A stretch of 64,000 nucleotides of DNA from Pterois miles (taxonomy: Eukaryota > Chordata > Actinopteri > Perciformes > Scorpaenidae), in contig CAMQGK010000318.1 of the NCBI GenBank assembly GCA_947000775.1, forward strand, positions 3,956,001 to 4,020,000. The letters are read 5' to 3'. The notes beneath the pieces were generated by a model. That model was not told the DNA's origin. It worked only from the letters and a program-made list of their open reading frames with translations, and did no database searches. Both the position numbers and the translations under genes were made by a program. This document shows, piece by piece, positions 62,116 to 64,000 of this stretch. The stretch's first letter is position 1. Every line of letters starts with the position of its first letter.

Positions 62116-64000
62116 ACGTTGCTTAATTTGCTAAAGCTGAAACTCTTGTTTTTAGACAATGTAAGTACTACGTCTTTCATAATTTATCCTGACAATATGT
62201 AATTTTTTAAAAATAACGCATGTGTGTAACTCCATTGTCCATCTCCAGGAACAAAAGACACAGAACCAAATTTCGATTACAAAATGGGCCACACTTTAAA
62301 AAGTTTTACAAATAGCCAGCTCATAATTAAAATCAGTTAATATATTTTGATTAAAATTTGGATTTTATAAGGATATCAGTTGTCAGCAAAATATGTAGAC
62401 ACCAAGATGAAGCCTAATGAGTGAGGAGTAACTGCTAGTTTTTTTTCAAGTTGAAGCAACAGATAAGTAGTGTAGCCCTCCCTGCATATGAAAACCTCTC
62501 TGTGCTGATTTCATTGATCAAGAGCTGTGTAGACCCTGCTGCAGCTGCAGTGACTGATTTAGGTTATCTAATGACTGAATGTCAATTATTTAAAGCCGTG
62601 AGCCTCATCAAGTGTTGGAATCAGCTGCTTTGCTGTCACAGCAAATTCCTCCAGCAACATCAACAGAGAACAAGTCCTTTAACACCCTCATCATCTCGCT
62701 GAGGATGCTGAAATTTCCAAATCAAGAGGCAGTTGATTTTCAGCCCCTCCTAAAAGCCCATCATCACTATTTTGAAATGAGTTCTTAAGTCCCACGATAC
62801 TTTATCCCTGCCTCATAATTTCTTGTTAAGTTGATTCAAATGGTGTCACTCAAAAAAAAAAAAAAAAAACGGACTCATAATAGAGCATAAATAATCTACA
62901 TCATACATATACATGAGCAATAGAAATGGCTGTTTTGCTTGGTGTCTTGCTGGTGGGATGCCAGGACCATTTTAAGCTAAGCTGCCTAGTGGCATTATGG
63001 GGAAAGAAATCAATCTGCTCTGCTGACACGTGATTTGAAAAATGGTCTTTGCTTCAACTACAAGTACCACAAAATGAAGTTTATAACAAGAGGCCATCAA
63101 CTTTTTAACTCACCATACCCGCTATTGCAGAAGCACTGTCTTTTACCATATTCAGATCCGTTTCAAGCCTGGTCCTTTCTCTTCGAAAATCGAAACAGTG
63201 TTCTGGAAAATGATTTCACCAGTTGTGTGTCCTTAATGGGAGTATACTGTACGCCATAAAACAGTCCTCCTCAAACCCTTGTTAAATTAGAAGTCAGTCA
63301 TCACAGATCTTTCCTCTGCCAGTCCTGCCTCTACTCTACAGTATTACCCCATCGCTGTTTTATTGATCTATTATTTCTATGGTCAAAAATGTTACCATGG
63401 TAAATGACCAGTGTGTAATAGTTAGGGGGATCTGAATATAATATTAATAAGCATGTTTTCTTTAGTATATTATCACCTGAAAATAAGAAGTAAATAAATT
63501 GAACTGCCCTGTTTCTACAGTAGCCCAGAATGGACAAACCAAACTTAACTTTTCCTGCTTGGGCCAGAGTCGATAATGTTACTAGCTCCCGTCACCGCCG
63601 CTCTCTCTCTCAGTCTTCACCACTCACTTTCCACACACTCTATGCACTAGCTCTGCTCCAATGGCTCTAGAGAGGTCCATCCATCTTTTCTGGCCGTCGT
63701 AGCTCTCCAACACACTTGACACATGGGAGAGGCTTCAATTGGTTGTAATATCCTCACCTCACCACTGGGCCTTTAAGTGCCATGGGGTTGGGGCGAGATG
63801 AATGACATTTCAGGATATTTAGCAATCCACTTAAACATCTCAGGTGAGGTGGGAAAGTCACCAGCCGCCAAGCAAGTGATTGTAAATATGTTGGCAGTCA
63901 ACTACGTCGGCAAGTCATCCATCATGTGGTTCTCTATTGTTAAAAAAGCAAGCTGCTTGGTAAACTTGTAAAAAAATATCTGGTGAATTTGAGGATAAGT

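Overview
The window looks like vertebrate chromosomal DNA, most likely from a percomorph-type teleost fish. It is intron-dominated. Long (GT)n/(CA)n microsatellites are frequent, and the dispersed repeats include Tc1-like transposons, short inverted-repeat elements and non-LTR retrotransposon tails of the kind common in fish. There is no operon structure and no dense coding. The repeat-family statements rest on memory of such repeats, not on a database search.

One gene is recognisable. It is the middle part of a CUGBP/Elav-like RNA-binding protein gene on the minus strand, best assigned to celf6. Eight exons read in one continuous frame from right to left: 35483-35531 (end of RRM1), 20431-20559 and 16446-16525 (RRM2), 4272-4415 (end of RRM2 and start of the linker), then 3188-3335, 1792-1941, 915-977 and 239-319 (divergent linker up to the RRM3 boundary). 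All inspected splice sites are GT-AG and every junction keeps the frame. The RRM3 exons lie beyond the left edge. The exons for the N-terminus and most of RRM1 were not found and presumably lie beyond position 64000, which makes the upstream intron at least 28.5 kb.

Region by region: 1-4415 is a compact cluster of six exons. 4416-16445 is a 12 kb intron with a nested MITE (5198-6207), LINE relics (11820-12660) and two other dispersed repeats. 16526-20430 is a 3.9 kb intron with no repeat I recognise. 20560-35482 is a 15 kb intron with two broken Tc1/mariner elements (21253-22448, 28244-29046), a possible hAT relic (23251-23871) and other repeats. 35532-64000 is one intron with large microsatellites, a long-TIR MITE (41274-41613), a period-70s tandem repeat (42795-43080) and copies of repeat families seen earlier in the window.

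I found no second protein gene, no RNA gene and no clearly novel multi-gene system. The most interesting points are two NAGNAG tandem acceptors in one linker, three consecutive frame-neutral linker exons, an inverted repeat pair that brackets the 49-base exon, and several nested mobile elements.
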